Of a stretch of DNA of 64,000 nucleotides, positions 51,856 to 61,459 are shown piece after piece (the first letter of the stretch is position 1; the number at the start of each line of letters is the position of its first letter). This DNA comes from Butyrivibrio hungatei. Its GTDB lineage: Bacteria > Bacillota > Clostridia > Lachnospirales > Lachnospiraceae. The stretch is taken from positions 1 to 64,000 of the forward strand of contig NZ_FMUR01000005.1 of NCBI RefSeq assembly GCF_900101605.1, written 5' to 3'. Made by a program: the position numbers and the translations under genes. The notes beneath the pieces are model-generated. The model saw only the letters and a list, made by a program, of their open reading frames with translations, searched no databases and was not told the DNA's origin.

Positions 51856-52908
51856 ATGATTAAAGTCGGAATAATCGGTGCTACCGGATATGCAGGTGCA
51901 GAAATCGTAAGGCTTATACAGGGACATCCCGAGGCTGAAGTTGTATGGTACGGCTCCAGAAGTTATGTTGATGAGAAGTATAGCAGTATATATGGAAACT
52001 TCTTTAAATTGGTAGATGCAAAATGCCTGGATGACAATATGGAAGAACTTGCAGATCAGGTTGATGTTATCTTTACCGCAACTCCTCAGGGATTGTGCGC
52101 ATCACTTGTTAATGAAGATATATTAAATAAGGTCAAGGTTATCGATCTTTCCGCAGATTTCAGACTTAAGGATGTTTCGGTTTACGAAAAATGGTATAAA
52201 ATAGAACATAAAGCGCCTCAGTTCATAGATGAAGCGGTTTACGGACTCTGTGAGATAAACAGGGATAAAATAAAGGATGCGAGACTTATCGCAAATCCCG
52301 GTTGCTATACGACATGCTCCATACTTACGGCATATCCGCTTGTAAAAGAGGGACTTATCGATCCGGAAACTCTTATCGTTGATGCACTCAGCGGTGTTTC
52401 GGGCGCAGGAAGAGGCGCAAAGGTTGCAAATCTCTACTGCGAAGTAAATGAGAGCTGCAAGCCTTACGGTGTCACAAGTCACAGACATACACCCGAGATC
52501 GAGGAACAGCTTAGCTACGCAGCGGGAAAAGATATAGTGATAAATTTCACACCTCACCTTGTTCCGATGAACAGAGGAATCCTTGCTACGGAATATGCTT
52601 CTCTTAAGGAAAAGAGCGGTAAGCTTCCGACAGCTGAAGATATCAGGGCAGCATATGAAAAGTATTATAAGGATGAGTTCTTTATAAGACTTCTCGGAGA
52701 CGGCGTTTGTCCTGAGACAAGATGGGTCGAAAACGCAAATTTCGTCGATATCGGATTTAAGATTGATGAGCGCACGGGAAGAGTGATCATGATGGGTGCG
52801 CTTGATAATATGGTAAAGGGAGCTGCGGGACAGGCTGTTCAGAACATGAATATTCTCTTTGGCCTCAAAGAGTCCACGGGACTTGAGTTTGCACCAAGTT
52901 TCCCTTAA
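51856..52908 (+). CDS. argC: N-acetyl-gamma-glutamyl-phosphate reductase
   Basis: NADPH-dependent third step of ornithine synthesis. ATG 51856 is chosen over TTG 51847 because GAGAGG ends 9 bases before it. The 350-residue product has the Rossmann start VGIIGATGYAGAEIVRLI, the active-site Cys in NPGCYTT, and the C-terminal LVPMNRGILATEY block. First gene of the arg operon. Confidence 0.97.
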   Translation: MIKVGIIGATGYAGAEIVRLIQGHPEAEVVWYGSRSYVDEKYSSIYGNFFKLVDAKCLDDNMEELADQVDVIFTATPQGLCASLVNEDILNKVKVIDLSADFRLKDVSVYEKWYKIEHKAPQFIDEAVYGLCEINRDKIKDARLIANPGCYTTCSILTAYPLVKEGLIDPETLIVDALSGVSGAGRGAKVANLYCEVNESCKPYGVTSHRHTPEIEEQLSYAAGKDIVINFTPHLVPMNRGILATEYASLKEKSGKLPTAEDIRAAYEKYYKDEFFIRLLGDGVCPETRWVENANFVDIGFKIDERTGRVIMMGALDNMVKGAAGQAVQNMNILFGLKESTGLEFAPSFP

Positions 52909-52939
52909 CAGATAAAAAGAAAGATAGCAGGTGATACAG

Positions 52940-53383
52940 ATGGTTCGTGCAATGACAATGGATGATTATGATGATGTTTATGCTCTGTGGATGTCGATTC
53001 ATGGCTTTGGAATAAGGTCGGTCGATGATTCCAGAGAGGGCATAGAGAGATTTATAAAAAGAAATCCCGGGCTCAGCGCAGTTGATGTGGAAGACGGTAA
53101 GATCGTCGGAGCGATTCTCTGCGGGCATGATGGCAGAAGAGCCTGTCTGTATCATGTTTGCGTAAGCGAAGAATACAGAATGCACGGAATCGGCAAGAAG
53201 ATGGTTCTTTTTTGCTACGAGGCACTTAAGAAAGAAAAGATAAATAAGGTTTGCTTAAATGCTTTTGTGACAAATGAGGTCGGAAACAAGTTCTGGCAAA
53301 AAATGGGTTGGACACTTCGGGATGATATGAATTATTACGATCATACCTTGAACGAAGAAAATCTTACAATCTTTAATAAATGA
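52940..53383 (+). CDS. GNAT acetyltransferase embedded in the arginine operon
   Basis: A single-domain GNAT of about 147 residues. ATG 52940 (VRAMTMDDYDDVYALW) is preferred; GTG 52931 is in frame. The acetyl-CoA loop is CVSEEYRMHGIGKKMV, followed by INKVCLNAFVTNEVGNKFWQ and the end GWTLRDDMNYYDHTL. Its place between argC and argJ makes an N-acetylglutamate synthase-like role attractive, because the ArgJ cycle needs a primer acetyl group, but short GNATs are catalytically diverse and this is inference. Confidence 0.85.
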   Translation: MVRAMTMDDYDDVYALWMSIHGFGIRSVDDSREGIERFIKRNPGLSAVDVEDGKIVGAILCGHDGRRACLYHVCVSEEYRMHGIGKKMVLFCYEALKKEKINKVCLNAFVTNEVGNKFWQKMGWTLRDDMNYYDHTLNEENLTIFNK

Positions 53384-53398
53384 TAATGGAGAACGGAT

Positions 53399-54622
53399 AT
53401 GGAAGTTATTAAAGGCGGAGTTACGGTTGCAGAGGGATTCAAGGCCGCAAGCTGCGAAGCAAACATCAAATACAAAGACAGAACGGACATGGCTTTTGTG
53501 TATTCGGAAGTTCCCTGCGTTTGTGCGGGAACTTTTACAAGTAACGTTGTAAAGGCCGCATGTGTTCAGTGGGATAAGCAGATAGTTGATTCGGGAAAGC
53601 CTATGCAGGCTGTTGTCATCAATTCGGGAATTGCAAATGCCTGCACCGGGAAAGAGGGCTTTGATGCCTGTGAAGCTACTGCAAAAGCTGTAGAAAAGAG
53701 CCTTGGCGTAGATTATGCATCTGTTGCCGTAGCATCAACCGGAGTTATCGGTATGCAGCTTCCTGTAGATAAGCTTGTTGCCGGAGTCGAGAAGATGAGC
53801 AAGACTCTTGATGGAAGTATTGAAGCAGGAACCGACGCTTCTAAGGCGATAATGACAACCGATACTGTGAATAAGGAAGTAGCTGTTTCTTTTCACATAG
53901 CGGGAAAAAAGGTAACGCTTGGCGGTATGAGTAAGGGATCGGGAATGATCCATCCCAATATGTGCACAATGCTTGCATTCCTTACAACCGACATTGCAAT
54001 TGAAAAGAGTCTTTTGCAGGAGGCTGTCAGTGAGGTTGTTTCCGATACATTCAATATGATAACGGTTGACGGGGACACATCGACAAATGATACTCTTCTT
54101 TGCATGGCAAACGGCAAAGCCGGAAATGATATTGTAAAAGATAAGAATGACGATTACGAGACCTTCAAAAATGCGCTTTTCTATGTCTGCGAGTTTCTTG
54201 CAAAAAAGATGGCGGCTGACGGAGAGGGCGCAAGCAAGCTGTTTGAAGCCAAAGTTGTGAATGCAAAGACTAAGGAAGATGCGAAAACTCTTTCAAGAGC
54301 GATTGTAGGATCGAACCTTTCAAAGGCAGCTATTTTCGGATGTGACGCAAACTTTGGAAGATTCTTGTGTGCGATGGGATATTCGGGAGCACAGTTTGAT
54401 CAGAACGACGTGGAGCTTTTCTTTGAGAGCAAAGCGGGACGCATAGAAGTATTCCATAAGGGAACTCCGCTTGATTTTGATGAAGATAAAGCACTTGAGA
54501 TAATGAAAGAGGAAACGGTCACGGTATTTGTCGATATGCACGAGGGAGATGCAGAGGCAACCGCGTGGGGATGTGACCTCACATATGATTACGTTAAGAT
54601 AAATGCAGATTACAGGAGCTGA
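53399..54622 (+). CDS. argJ: Bifunctional glutamate N-acetyltransferase / ornithine acetyltransferase
   Basis: ArgJ recycles the acetyl group from N-acetylornithine to glutamate. The 407-residue proenzyme cleaves itself at a conserved Thr: the segment [19 protein letters not shown] near residue 194 carries it. Other family parts are [26 protein letters not shown] and [16 protein letters not shown]. With argC, argB and argD this gives the cyclic acetyl pathway to ornithine. The ribosome site GGAGAA is about 7 bases before the ATG. Confidence 0.96.
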   Translation: MEVIKGGVTVAEGFKAASCEANIKYKDRTDMAFVYSEVPCVCAGTFTSNVVKAACVQWDKQIVDSGKPMQAVVINSGIANACTGKEGFDACEATAKAVEKSLGVDYASVAVASTGVIGMQLPVDKLVAGVEKMSKTLDGSIEAGTDASKAIMTTDTVNKEVAVSFHIAGKKVTLGGMSKGSGMIHPNMCTMLAFLTTDIAIEKSLLQEAVSEVVSDTFNMITVDGDTSTNDTLLCMANGKAGNDIVKDKNDDYETFKNALFYVCEFLAKKMAADGEGASKLFEAKVVNAKTKEDAKTLSRAIVGSNLSKAAIFGCDANFGRFLCAMGYSGAQFDQNDVELFFESKAGRIEVFHKGTPLDFDEDKALEIMKEETVTVFVDMHEGDAEATAWGCDLTYDYVKINADYRS

Positions 54623-54626
54623 GAAA

Positions 54627-55523
54627 ATGGATAAGGATATGCAGGATGTGTTAAAAAAAGCGGAAGTTCTCGTTGAGGCGCTTCCGTATATTCAGAAATT
54701 CAACAGGAAGATCATAGTTGTTAAATATGGCGGAAGTGCCATGAGCAACGAAGAACTTCAGAAGAATGTAATAACAGATGTTACGCTTCTTAAACTTGTG
54801 GGATTTAAGCCAATCATCGTTCACGGCGGCGGAAAAGCCATAAGTTCATGGGTTTCAAAAGTCGGAAAAGAAGCTCAGTTTATAAACGGACTCAGAGTTA
54901 CCGATGCTGAGACAATGGAAATTGCTGAGATGGTTCTCGGAAGAGTTAACAAGCAGCTTGTTACAATGGTTCAGGAACTTGGCGTTAAGGCCATCGGTAT
55001 AAGCGGTAAGGATTCGGGACTTCTTCATGTAAAAAAGAAGCTTTCGGATGGAAAAGATATCGGATATGTCGGAGAGGTTGACCGCGTCGATCCAAAGATT
55101 CTTTTCGACCTTCTTGATAATGATTATCTTCCTATCATCGCACCTATCGGACTTGATGATAATTTTGATACATATAACATAAATGCGGATGATGCGGCTT
55201 GCGCTGTCGCAAAAGCTGTAGGCGCAAACAAGCTTGCATTCCTTACCGATATCGATGGGGTTTACAAGGATATCAACGATCCTTCTTCGTTCATTTCGAG
55301 ACTTACATGCTCAGAAGCCGACGCTCTTATTGCTTCGGGCAATATCGGCGGCGGAATGCTTCCGAAGCTCAACAATTGTACGGATGCTATCAGAAAAGGC
55401 GTTAATAACGTGCATATTCTTGACGGAAGGATTCCTCATTGCATACTTCTTGAGATCTTTACCAAGAAAGGTGTCGGAACAATGTTTATGGCAGATGACG
55501 ACGCACTTGCACAAAATAACTGA
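54627..55523 (+). CDS. argB: Acetylglutamate kinase
   Basis: Phosphorylates N-acetylglutamate. ATG 54627 is the start supported by AGGAG 7 bases upstream; the open frame reaches back to an ATG at 54603 inside argJ. The 298-residue protein has [40 protein letters not shown] and the ATP-site DGVYKDIND. An N-terminal helix ([18 protein letters not shown]) typical of arginine-sensitive hexameric kinases suggests feedback inhibition by arginine. Confidence 0.97.
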   Translation: MDKDMQDVLKKAEVLVEALPYIQKFNRKIIVVKYGGSAMSNEELQKNVITDVTLLKLVGFKPIIVHGGGKAISSWVSKVGKEAQFINGLRVTDAETMEIAEMVLGRVNKQLVTMVQELGVKAIGISGKDSGLLHVKKKLSDGKDIGYVGEVDRVDPKILFDLLDNDYLPIIAPIGLDDNFDTYNINADDAACAVAKAVGANKLAFLTDIDGVYKDINDPSSFISRLTCSEADALIASGNIGGGMLPKLNNCTDAIRKGVNNVHILDGRIPHCILLEIFTKKGVGTMFMADDDALAQNN

Positions 55524-55557
55524 TCGTAAAAAATTACGCTGACAGGGAGAAATAAAG

Positions 55558-56757
55558 ATGAGTGAAAAAATGAAGAATTATATTGAAGAAGCTGAGCAAG
55601 CGTTACTTCACACATATAACCGTTATCAGATCGTTCTCGACAGAGGAGAGGGCGTATACCTTTATGATATCGATGGTAATAAGTATCTTGATTTTGTTTC
55701 GGGAATTGCAGTTTTTGCTCTCGGTTACAATTACAAGGACTACAATGATGCGCTTAAAGAGCAGATTGACAAGATTCTTCACACATCAAATTATTACTAC
55801 AATGTGCCTGCGATAGAGGCTGCCAAGAAGATAAAAAAAGCTTCCGGCATGGACAGGGTATTTTTTACAAACAGCGGAGCTGAAGCTGTTGAAGGAGCAC
55901 TTAAGGCTGCGAGAAAATATGCATTTCTTAAGGATGGCAAGACAGATCATGAAATCATTGCAATGAATCACTCATTCCACGGAAGAACATTCGGAGCGCT
56001 CTCTGTTACAGGTAATCCGCATTATCGTGAGGCTTTTGAGCCGATGATCGGAAATATTAAGTTCGCGGATTTCAACGATTTTGAAAGTGTGCTTTCATGC
56101 GTGACCGACAAGACTTGTGCAATCATCATGGAGACTGTTCAGGGAGAAGGCGGTATCTATCCCGCAACCGAAGAGTTCCTTACCAAAGTAAGGGCACTTT
56201 GCGATGAAAAAGATATCCTTCTTATTCTTGATGAGATCCAGTGCGGAATGGGAAGAACGGGCTCAATGTTTGCATGGCAGAAATTCGGAGTAAAGCCTGA
56301 TATCATGACGACTGCAAAGGCTTTGGGATGCGGAGTTCCGGTCGGAGCATTTCTTATGACCGAGAAAGTCGGAGCAAATTCTCTTGTTGCAGGAGATCAT
56401 GGTACAACTTACGGCGGTAACCCGCTTGCTTGCGCGGCTGTTAATAAAGTTCTTGATTTATTTAACAATGACAATATAATAGAAAATGTGAATAAAGTGG
56501 CACCTTATCTCGAAAAGAGACTTGATGAGCTTAAGGATCGCTACGACTTCATAGTCGACAGAAGAGGCGCAGGATTTATGCAGGGACTTGTATTTAACAG
56601 ACCTGTTGCGGATGTTATTAACATGGCTCTTGAAAAAGGACTTATTTTGATAAATGCCGGATCCGAGATCATCAGATTTGTTCCCTCTCTTGTCATAACC
56701 AAAGAAAATGTTGACGAAATGATCGACATTTTGGACTCATGTTTGGGGAAGATATGA
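55558..56757 (+). CDS. argD: Acetylornithine aminotransferase
   Basis: Class III PLP-dependent transaminase. The 399-residue product has FTNSGAEAVEGALKAARKY, HSFHGRTFGALS, the aspartate in ILDEIQCGMGRTG, and the PLP lysine in TTAKALGCGVP. It is the fourth enzyme gene of the operon. The stop codon overlaps the start of the next gene by four bases (ATGA). Confidence 0.96.
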   Translation: MSEKMKNYIEEAEQALLHTYNRYQIVLDRGEGVYLYDIDGNKYLDFVSGIAVFALGYNYKDYNDALKEQIDKILHTSNYYYNVPAIEAAKKIKKASGMDRVFFTNSGAEAVEGALKAARKYAFLKDGKTDHEIIAMNHSFHGRTFGALSVTGNPHYREAFEPMIGNIKFADFNDFESVLSCVTDKTCAIIMETVQGEGGIYPATEEFLTKVRALCDEKDILLILDEIQCGMGRTGSMFAWQKFGVKPDIMTTAKALGCGVPVGAFLMTEKVGANSLVAGDHGTTYGGNPLACAAVNKVLDLFNNDNIIENVNKVAPYLEKRLDELKDRYDFIVDRRGAGFMQGLVFNRPVADVINMALEKGLILINAGSEIIRFVPSLVITKENVDEMIDILDSCLGKI

Positions 56758-58469
56758 AATTTGAAACCAAAATTTTTTCTATATTTCTAATACTATGCAT
56801 GCTGGCGGGCGTTTTTGCAAACTCCCGCTCAGATGAAAGCATATTTGAAGATTTTTCTTTCTTTTCAAATAAGACAACTCTGAGAGTTTGGTACACGGAT
56901 GATGCCATCACTCCGTATCTTCAGAGTATGGCAATCAAGTTTTCCGAGAAAAACAGGGAGGCGCGTGTTGAGCCTAAGCTTGTTTCGGGAATGGAATATC
57001 TCGAAGCGGTAAATAAGGCATCTATGGAGAACAAGAACCTTCCTGATATTTTTGTTACAACAAACGATACTCTCGAGAAAGTTTATTGTGCCGGCCTTGC
57101 GCTTGAAGCCGATAATTCGGACGGATTTTTTAACAAGGTTCTTTTTCCTAAAGCGGCACTCGATTCCGTAACATACAAAGGTAAATATATAGCTTATCCT
57201 TTCTACTTTGAGACCAGTGCTCTCGTATATAACAAGACATATCTTGAAAGCTATGCAAAAGAGCAGATGGAAAAGAGAAAGAAGCAGGAAGAAGAGGCTG
57301 TACAGCAGGAGACTGCGCTCGAAGAAGGCGAGGAGAGTGCTTCCGAAGGTGATTCGGCCGAAAAAACCGAGGATTCGGAAAAAGCAACCGAAGAGTCAAG
57401 CGAAGCATCAAGTGAAGAGTCTCAGGACGATGAATCTCAGGATGAAGCCGGAGAGGAAAACAGCGGCGAGGGAGAAGAAGGAGAAGATTCAGAGGGCGAG
57501 GACGCGGAAGATGTCGAGATTCCCGAAGAAGATTTCTCTACAGAAGAAGTTAATGAAGAGATCAATGATATTCTTTCTTCAGATTTCAAATCGATTCAGG
57601 ATATCATCAACTTTTCACGAAAGTACGATGCTCCGGAAAAGGTTAAGTCCATCTTTGAGTGGGATGTCAACGACATTTTTTATAACTATTTCTTCGTCGG
57701 AGCTTACATGAATCTTGGCGGTGACGCGGGAGATAATATTAACGTTGATAATATAGATCAGGATATAGCTATATATAACGGTAACACGATCAGTTGTATG
57801 AAGATCTACAAGCAGCTCAAGCAGTTCTTCGCTATTGATGCAAAAGAGACCACTTACGACGACATGGCGACAAGGTTCCTTAAGGGAGAAATCCTGTTCA
57901 CCATTGCGACGACCGATATTTTCAAGAAGTATGATGAGATAAAGGTTAAAGACCCTCTTACAATCACGGCAGACGGCGGTGAATACTATGAGTATGCAGT
58001 AGCGCCCGCAGTACCGGAACTTCCGAACGGCTTGAAGACAAGGACCATGTCGGTTACAAACTGTCTTGTTGTCAACGGACTTTCGGAACATCCGGATCTT
58101 GCTGAAAAATTTGCAAGAATGATCTGTATGGATGAAAAAAATGATATTTACAAAATGTCACATAAACTTGCCGCGCATTACGGAATCGATTACGGCCAGG
58201 AAGGACTTAATAAGTTTGTAGATATCTATGCCGATTCCGTTTCCATGCCCAAGACTATTCAGACAAGTAATTTCTGGATGGAACTTGAGATTGCTTTTGC
58301 GAAGATCTGGGATGATGAGGATGCGGATTGTAACGCCATACTTAAAGAATTGTCAGAGAGTATAAAAACTCAGGTAGTGGGGAAAGAGTATCACGATCAG
58401 CCGATACAGGATCCGATGGATACGCCTATTACCGCAGGACTTTCGGAAGAAGACGAAGAAGGCGATTAA
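56754..58469 (+). CDS. Extracellular solute-binding protein (family 1/8) with a large acidic insert
   Basis: ATG 56754 overlaps the argD stop; ATG 56739 is in frame but lies deeper in argD. The product of about 571 residues has an N-terminal hydrophobic segment (KIFSIFLILCMLAGVFA), no proper lipobox, and the solute-binding pattern LRVWYTDDAITPYLQSMAIKF, then DIFVTTNDTLEKVYCAGLAL. Residues about 175-275 are an Asp/Glu/Ser-rich low-complexity insert inside the domain. The C-terminal lobe continues (TADGGEYYEYAVAPAVPELP). No permease is adjacent. The ligand is unknown, and a structural or regulatory role is possible. Confidence 0.82.
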   Translation: MKFETKIFSIFLILCMLAGVFANSRSDESIFEDFSFFSNKTTLRVWYTDDAITPYLQSMAIKFSEKNREARVEPKLVSGMEYLEAVNKASMENKNLPDIFVTTNDTLEKVYCAGLALEADNSDGFFNKVLFPKAALDSVTYKGKYIAYPFYFETSALVYNKTYLESYAKEQMEKRKKQEEEAVQQETALEEGEESASEGDSAEKTEDSEKATEESSEASSEESQDDESQDEAGEENSGEGEEGEDSEGEDAEDVEIPEEDFSTEEVNEEINDILSSDFKSIQDIINFSRKYDAPEKVKSIFEWDVNDIFYNYFFVGAYMNLGGDAGDNINVDNIDQDIAIYNGNTISCMKIYKQLKQFFAIDAKETTYDDMATRFLKGEILFTIATTDIFKKYDEIKVKDPLTITADGGEYYEYAVAPAVPELPNGLKTRTMSVTNCLVVNGLSEHPDLAEKFARMICMDEKNDIYKMSHKLAAHYGIDYGQEGLNKFVDIYADSVSMPKTIQTSNFWMELEIAFAKIWDDEDADCNAILKELSESIKTQVVGKEYHDQPIQDPMDTPITAGLSEEDEEGD

Positions 58470-58552
58470 CGTATGTTAAATTAGCTTGATAAATTACTTA
58501 ATATATACTAAAATAAAAAATGCATGGCGGGGACCTCTGTAATGGAGGATAC

Positions 58553-59206
58553 ATGCGAAAAATCTTTTTAGTGTTGTTCAGTTCGGTATGTTTACTGGCT
58601 GGATGCGCTTCGACAAAGGCTGAAACAGAGCCTGTTATGAACAAGATGATAAGTGATCAAGGAGCAGAAGCATATTCGGAGGACGATTCCGGTGAGGCTA
58701 TCGTCGGGAGTTCGGAAGAATGTAGTTCCCAAGTGCTTATTGTATATGTATGTGGTGCAGTATCCGAACCCGGAGTATATGAACTTTCTTTTGGAAGTAG
58801 GGTAAATGACGCTGTTATTGCTGCCGGAGGATTCAGTGACGAGGCTGACACAACTTATGTCAATCTTGCTGCGGAGATTTCCGACGGTGCTAAATTACGA
58901 ATTCCAACTCTCACTGAGACGGAAGAGATTAAGGGGAAGGGCAATGTCTTGTCGGAAGAATTTGATTCTTTTGACAAAACCGGACTTGATGTTGATGTAA
59001 AATCGGTTAACTATGAATTGATTAATATTAATTCAGCTACCGAAGAGGAACTTAAGACTCTCCCGGGAATAGGCGACAGCATAGCGGCGAGAATTGTTAA
59101 GTACCGTCAACAGAATGGAAAGTTCAATTCCATAGAAGATATAATGAAAATATCCGGTATTAAAGACAAGCTTTTTTCCAAGATAAAAGAATACATCACT
59201 GTATAA
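58553..59206 (+). CDS. comEA: ComEA-like DNA-binding lipoprotein (SLBB plus helix-hairpin-helix)
   Basis: ATG 58553 is the start, with GGAGG about 5 bases before it; the frame is open further upstream. The signal ends in lipobox LLAGC (Cys about residue 18). Residues about 63-120 form an SLBB domain (VYVCGAVSEPGVYEL, VNDAVIAAGGFSDEAD), and residues about 155-217 a ComEA HhH domain (ININSATEEELKTLPGIGDS, SIEDIMKISGIKDK). ComEA binds incoming DNA for uptake. Canonical ComEA has a membrane anchor; the lipid anchor is a variant. comEC starts about 3.3 kb downstream. Confidence 0.9.
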   Translation: MRKIFLVLFSSVCLLAGCASTKAETEPVMNKMISDQGAEAYSEDDSGEAIVGSSEECSSQVLIVYVCGAVSEPGVYELSFGSRVNDAVIAAGGFSDEADTTYVNLAAEISDGAKLRIPTLTETEEIKGKGNVLSEEFDSFDKTGLDVDVKSVNYELININSATEEELKTLPGIGDSIAARIVKYRQQNGKFNSIEDIMKISGIKDKLFSKIKEYITV

Positions 59207-59230
59207 CAAAATTATAGGAATGGGTGGATT

Positions 59231-59917
59231 ATGAGTAAAAAAGTTTTGGTTGTTGATGACGAAAAGACAATTGTAAAAGGAATTAAGTTCAGCTTGGAGC
59301 AGGATGATTTCGTGGTTGACTGTGCTTACGACGGTGAAGAAGCCGTTGATATGGCTAAACACCATAAATACGACATCATTCTTCTTGATCTTATGTTACC
59401 TGTGATGTCAGGTCTTGATGCTTGTCAGCAGATCAGGGAATTTTCAAATGTTCCGATCATTATGCTTACAGCTAAGGGCGATGACATGGACAAGATTCTT
59501 GGTCTCGAAAACGGCGCGGACGATTATATCACAAAGCCATTCAATATTTTGGAAGTTAAGGCCAGGATCAAGGCAATAATCAGAAGATCTGCAAAGGCTA
59601 CTCTTGATGATAAGTGCCTTCAGTTTGGCGATCTTAAGATTTATCAGGAGTACAGAAGAGTATTTATTAATGATAAAGAAATCGATGTAACAGTTCGTGA
59701 GTATGAGCTTTTGGAATATCTTGCGGTACATGCCGGAAAGCCTTATACAAGAGACATGCTTATGGATGTTGTTTGGAATAAGGATTGGGATTTCAAGGGC
59801 GATGCAAGAACTGTAGACGTACATATCAGAAGACTTCGTGAAAAGCTTGAGGCTAATCCGAGCGAGCCACAGTATATCAGAACAAAGTGGGGAAGTGGAT
59901 ATTATTTCCAGGCATAA
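59231..59917 (+). CDS. OmpR/PhoB family response regulator
   Basis: The 228-residue product has a receiver domain with acidic pair DD at 9-10, phospho-acceptor Asp 53 (DIILLDLMLPVMSG), and the switch Lys in YITKPFN. A winged-helix DNA-binding domain follows (TVREYELLEYLAVHAGKPYTRDML, TVDVHIRRLREKLE, IRTKWGSGYYF). It lies 15 bases before its histidine kinase gene. The WalR/PhoB-like layout suggests control of cell envelope or phosphate genes, but the target is not determined here. Confidence 0.93.
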   Translation: MSKKVLVVDDEKTIVKGIKFSLEQDDFVVDCAYDGEEAVDMAKHHKYDIILLDLMLPVMSGLDACQQIREFSNVPIIMLTAKGDDMDKILGLENGADDYITKPFNILEVKARIKAIIRRSAKATLDDKCLQFGDLKIYQEYRRVFINDKEIDVTVREYELLEYLAVHAGKPYTRDMLMDVVWNKDWDFKGDARTVDVHIRRLREKLEANPSEPQYIRTKWGSGYYFQA

Positions 59918-59932
59918 TCCACGGCTAAAAAT

Positions 59933-61447
59933 ATGAAACGTTATTTTGGTGTGATTTTAAGTTTTTTTAAACAATTAAAGATCAGTAACCTATTAAAGAG
60001 TCTAAGAGCGCGATTTTTCATAATTGTATTTCTTACAGGATTATTTTCATGTATTATAATGCATATTTTGATTCTTCAAAGTTATGAAGATCGTGCTGTC
60101 AATGTAAATTCAAAAGGCGTTCAGACACAGCTGAGAATTTTGGCTAATCACCTTATTACGAATGAGTATTTTACAAATACATCATCGGAAGTCGTAAATG
60201 CGGAGTTGGATATGCTGACTACCATTTACGACGGACGTGTGATGGTTATTAATAATGAGCTCAAAGTTATAAAGGACACTTACAATATCAATGAGGGAAA
60301 GACTATTATTTCCGAAGAAGTTGTAAATTGTCTTAAGAAGGGCTCAAAAGGGGCAGTTTCAAAGTATAACCATGATGACGGTTATATCGAGTTGGTTACC
60401 CCTATTATTCAGGCGCCCATTATTCAGGAAGGCGACATTTCGGATAAGAATGAGCCTACAGAGGTTGTAAGAGGAGTTATCCTTACAAGTGTATCGACAG
60501 ACTCCATTGAGGCTACACTTGAGATTCTCAGCAGAAGAGCGATGACTATTGAGGTTATTATCGTTCTCGTAATCTTTGTATATGCCGCTGTTGTTTCGGC
60601 AACATTGCTGCAACCGTTTGACAGGATTACGGCTGCCATTAACGATGTTAAGGCAGGTTATACGGATGAACCTATCATAGGACCCAATTTCCTTGAAACA
60701 GAGCAGATCATAAAAGCTTTCAATGCGCTGCTTAAACGAATGAAAGTTCTTGATGATTCGCGTCAGGAATTTGTTTCAAACGTATCGCACGAGCTTAAGA
60801 CGCCTATCACTTCGATGAAGGTTTTGGCGGATTCTCTTTTGGCTCAGGAGAATGTTCCCAATGAGGTATATAAGGACTTCATGGTGGACATTGTAAGCGA
60901 GATCGACAGAGAGGATAAGATCATAAACGATCTTCTGTCCCTTGTTAAGATGGATAAGACGTCTGCTGATCTTAATATCACAAGTGTGGATGTCGTTGAA
61001 CTTGTTGAGATAGTCTGCAAGAGACTCAGACCCATTGCGGTTAAACATAACATAGAACTTACACTTGAGAGTAAGAGAGCGGTAACGGCAGAGATAGATG
61101 AAGTAAAAATATCACTTGTTGTTATGAATCTAGTTGAAAATGCGATAAAATACAATAAGGATAAAGGACAAGTCAAGGTTGAAGTTGATGCCGACCAGCA
61201 ATTCTTTGTTGTAAAAGTTATGGATACCGGTATGGGTATTCCGAAGGAATCACTCGATCATATTTATGAGAGATTCTACCGTGTTGAGAAGTCAAGATCC
61301 AGACAGATCGGTGGTACGGGACTTGGACTTGCTATCGTTCGAAATGCGATCCTTATGCACAGAGGAACTATCGATGTAGACAGTGAAGTGGATAAGGGAA
61401 CAACATTTACCGTTAAGATACCGCTTATTTATACAAATCAGAAGTAA
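59933..61447 (+). CDS. Sensor histidine kinase (HAMP, HisKA, HATPase_c)
   Basis: Partner of the preceding regulator. The 504 residues have a first membrane helix at about 29-50, an extracytoplasmic sensor region to about 195, a second helix at about 200-222, HAMP (FDRITAAINDVKAGYTD), the phospho-acceptor His in FVSNVSHELKTPITSMK, and ATPase motifs N (NLVENAIKYN), G1 (VMDTGMGIP), F (IYERFYRVEKSRSR) and G2 (GGTGLGLAI). The sensor domain has no cysteine cluster or other telling motif. Confidence 0.93.
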   Translation: MKRYFGVILSFFKQLKISNLLKSLRARFFIIVFLTGLFSCIIMHILILQSYEDRAVNVNSKGVQTQLRILANHLITNEYFTNTSSEVVNAELDMLTTIYDGRVMVINNELKVIKDTYNINEGKTIISEEVVNCLKKGSKGAVSKYNHDDGYIELVTPIIQAPIIQEGDISDKNEPTEVVRGVILTSVSTDSIEATLEILSRRAMTIEVIIVLVIFVYAAVVSATLLQPFDRITAAINDVKAGYTDEPIIGPNFLETEQIIKAFNALLKRMKVLDDSRQEFVSNVSHELKTPITSMKVLADSLLAQENVPNEVYKDFMVDIVSEIDREDKIINDLLSLVKMDKTSADLNITSVDVVELVEIVCKRLRPIAVKHNIELTLESKRAVTAEIDEVKISLVVMNLVENAIKYNKDKGQVKVEVDADQQFFVVKVMDTGMGIPKESLDHIYERFYRVEKSRSRQIGGTGLGLAIVRNAILMHRGTIDVDSEVDKGTTFTVKIPLIYTNQK

Positions 61448-61459
61448 GAGAGATATGTT

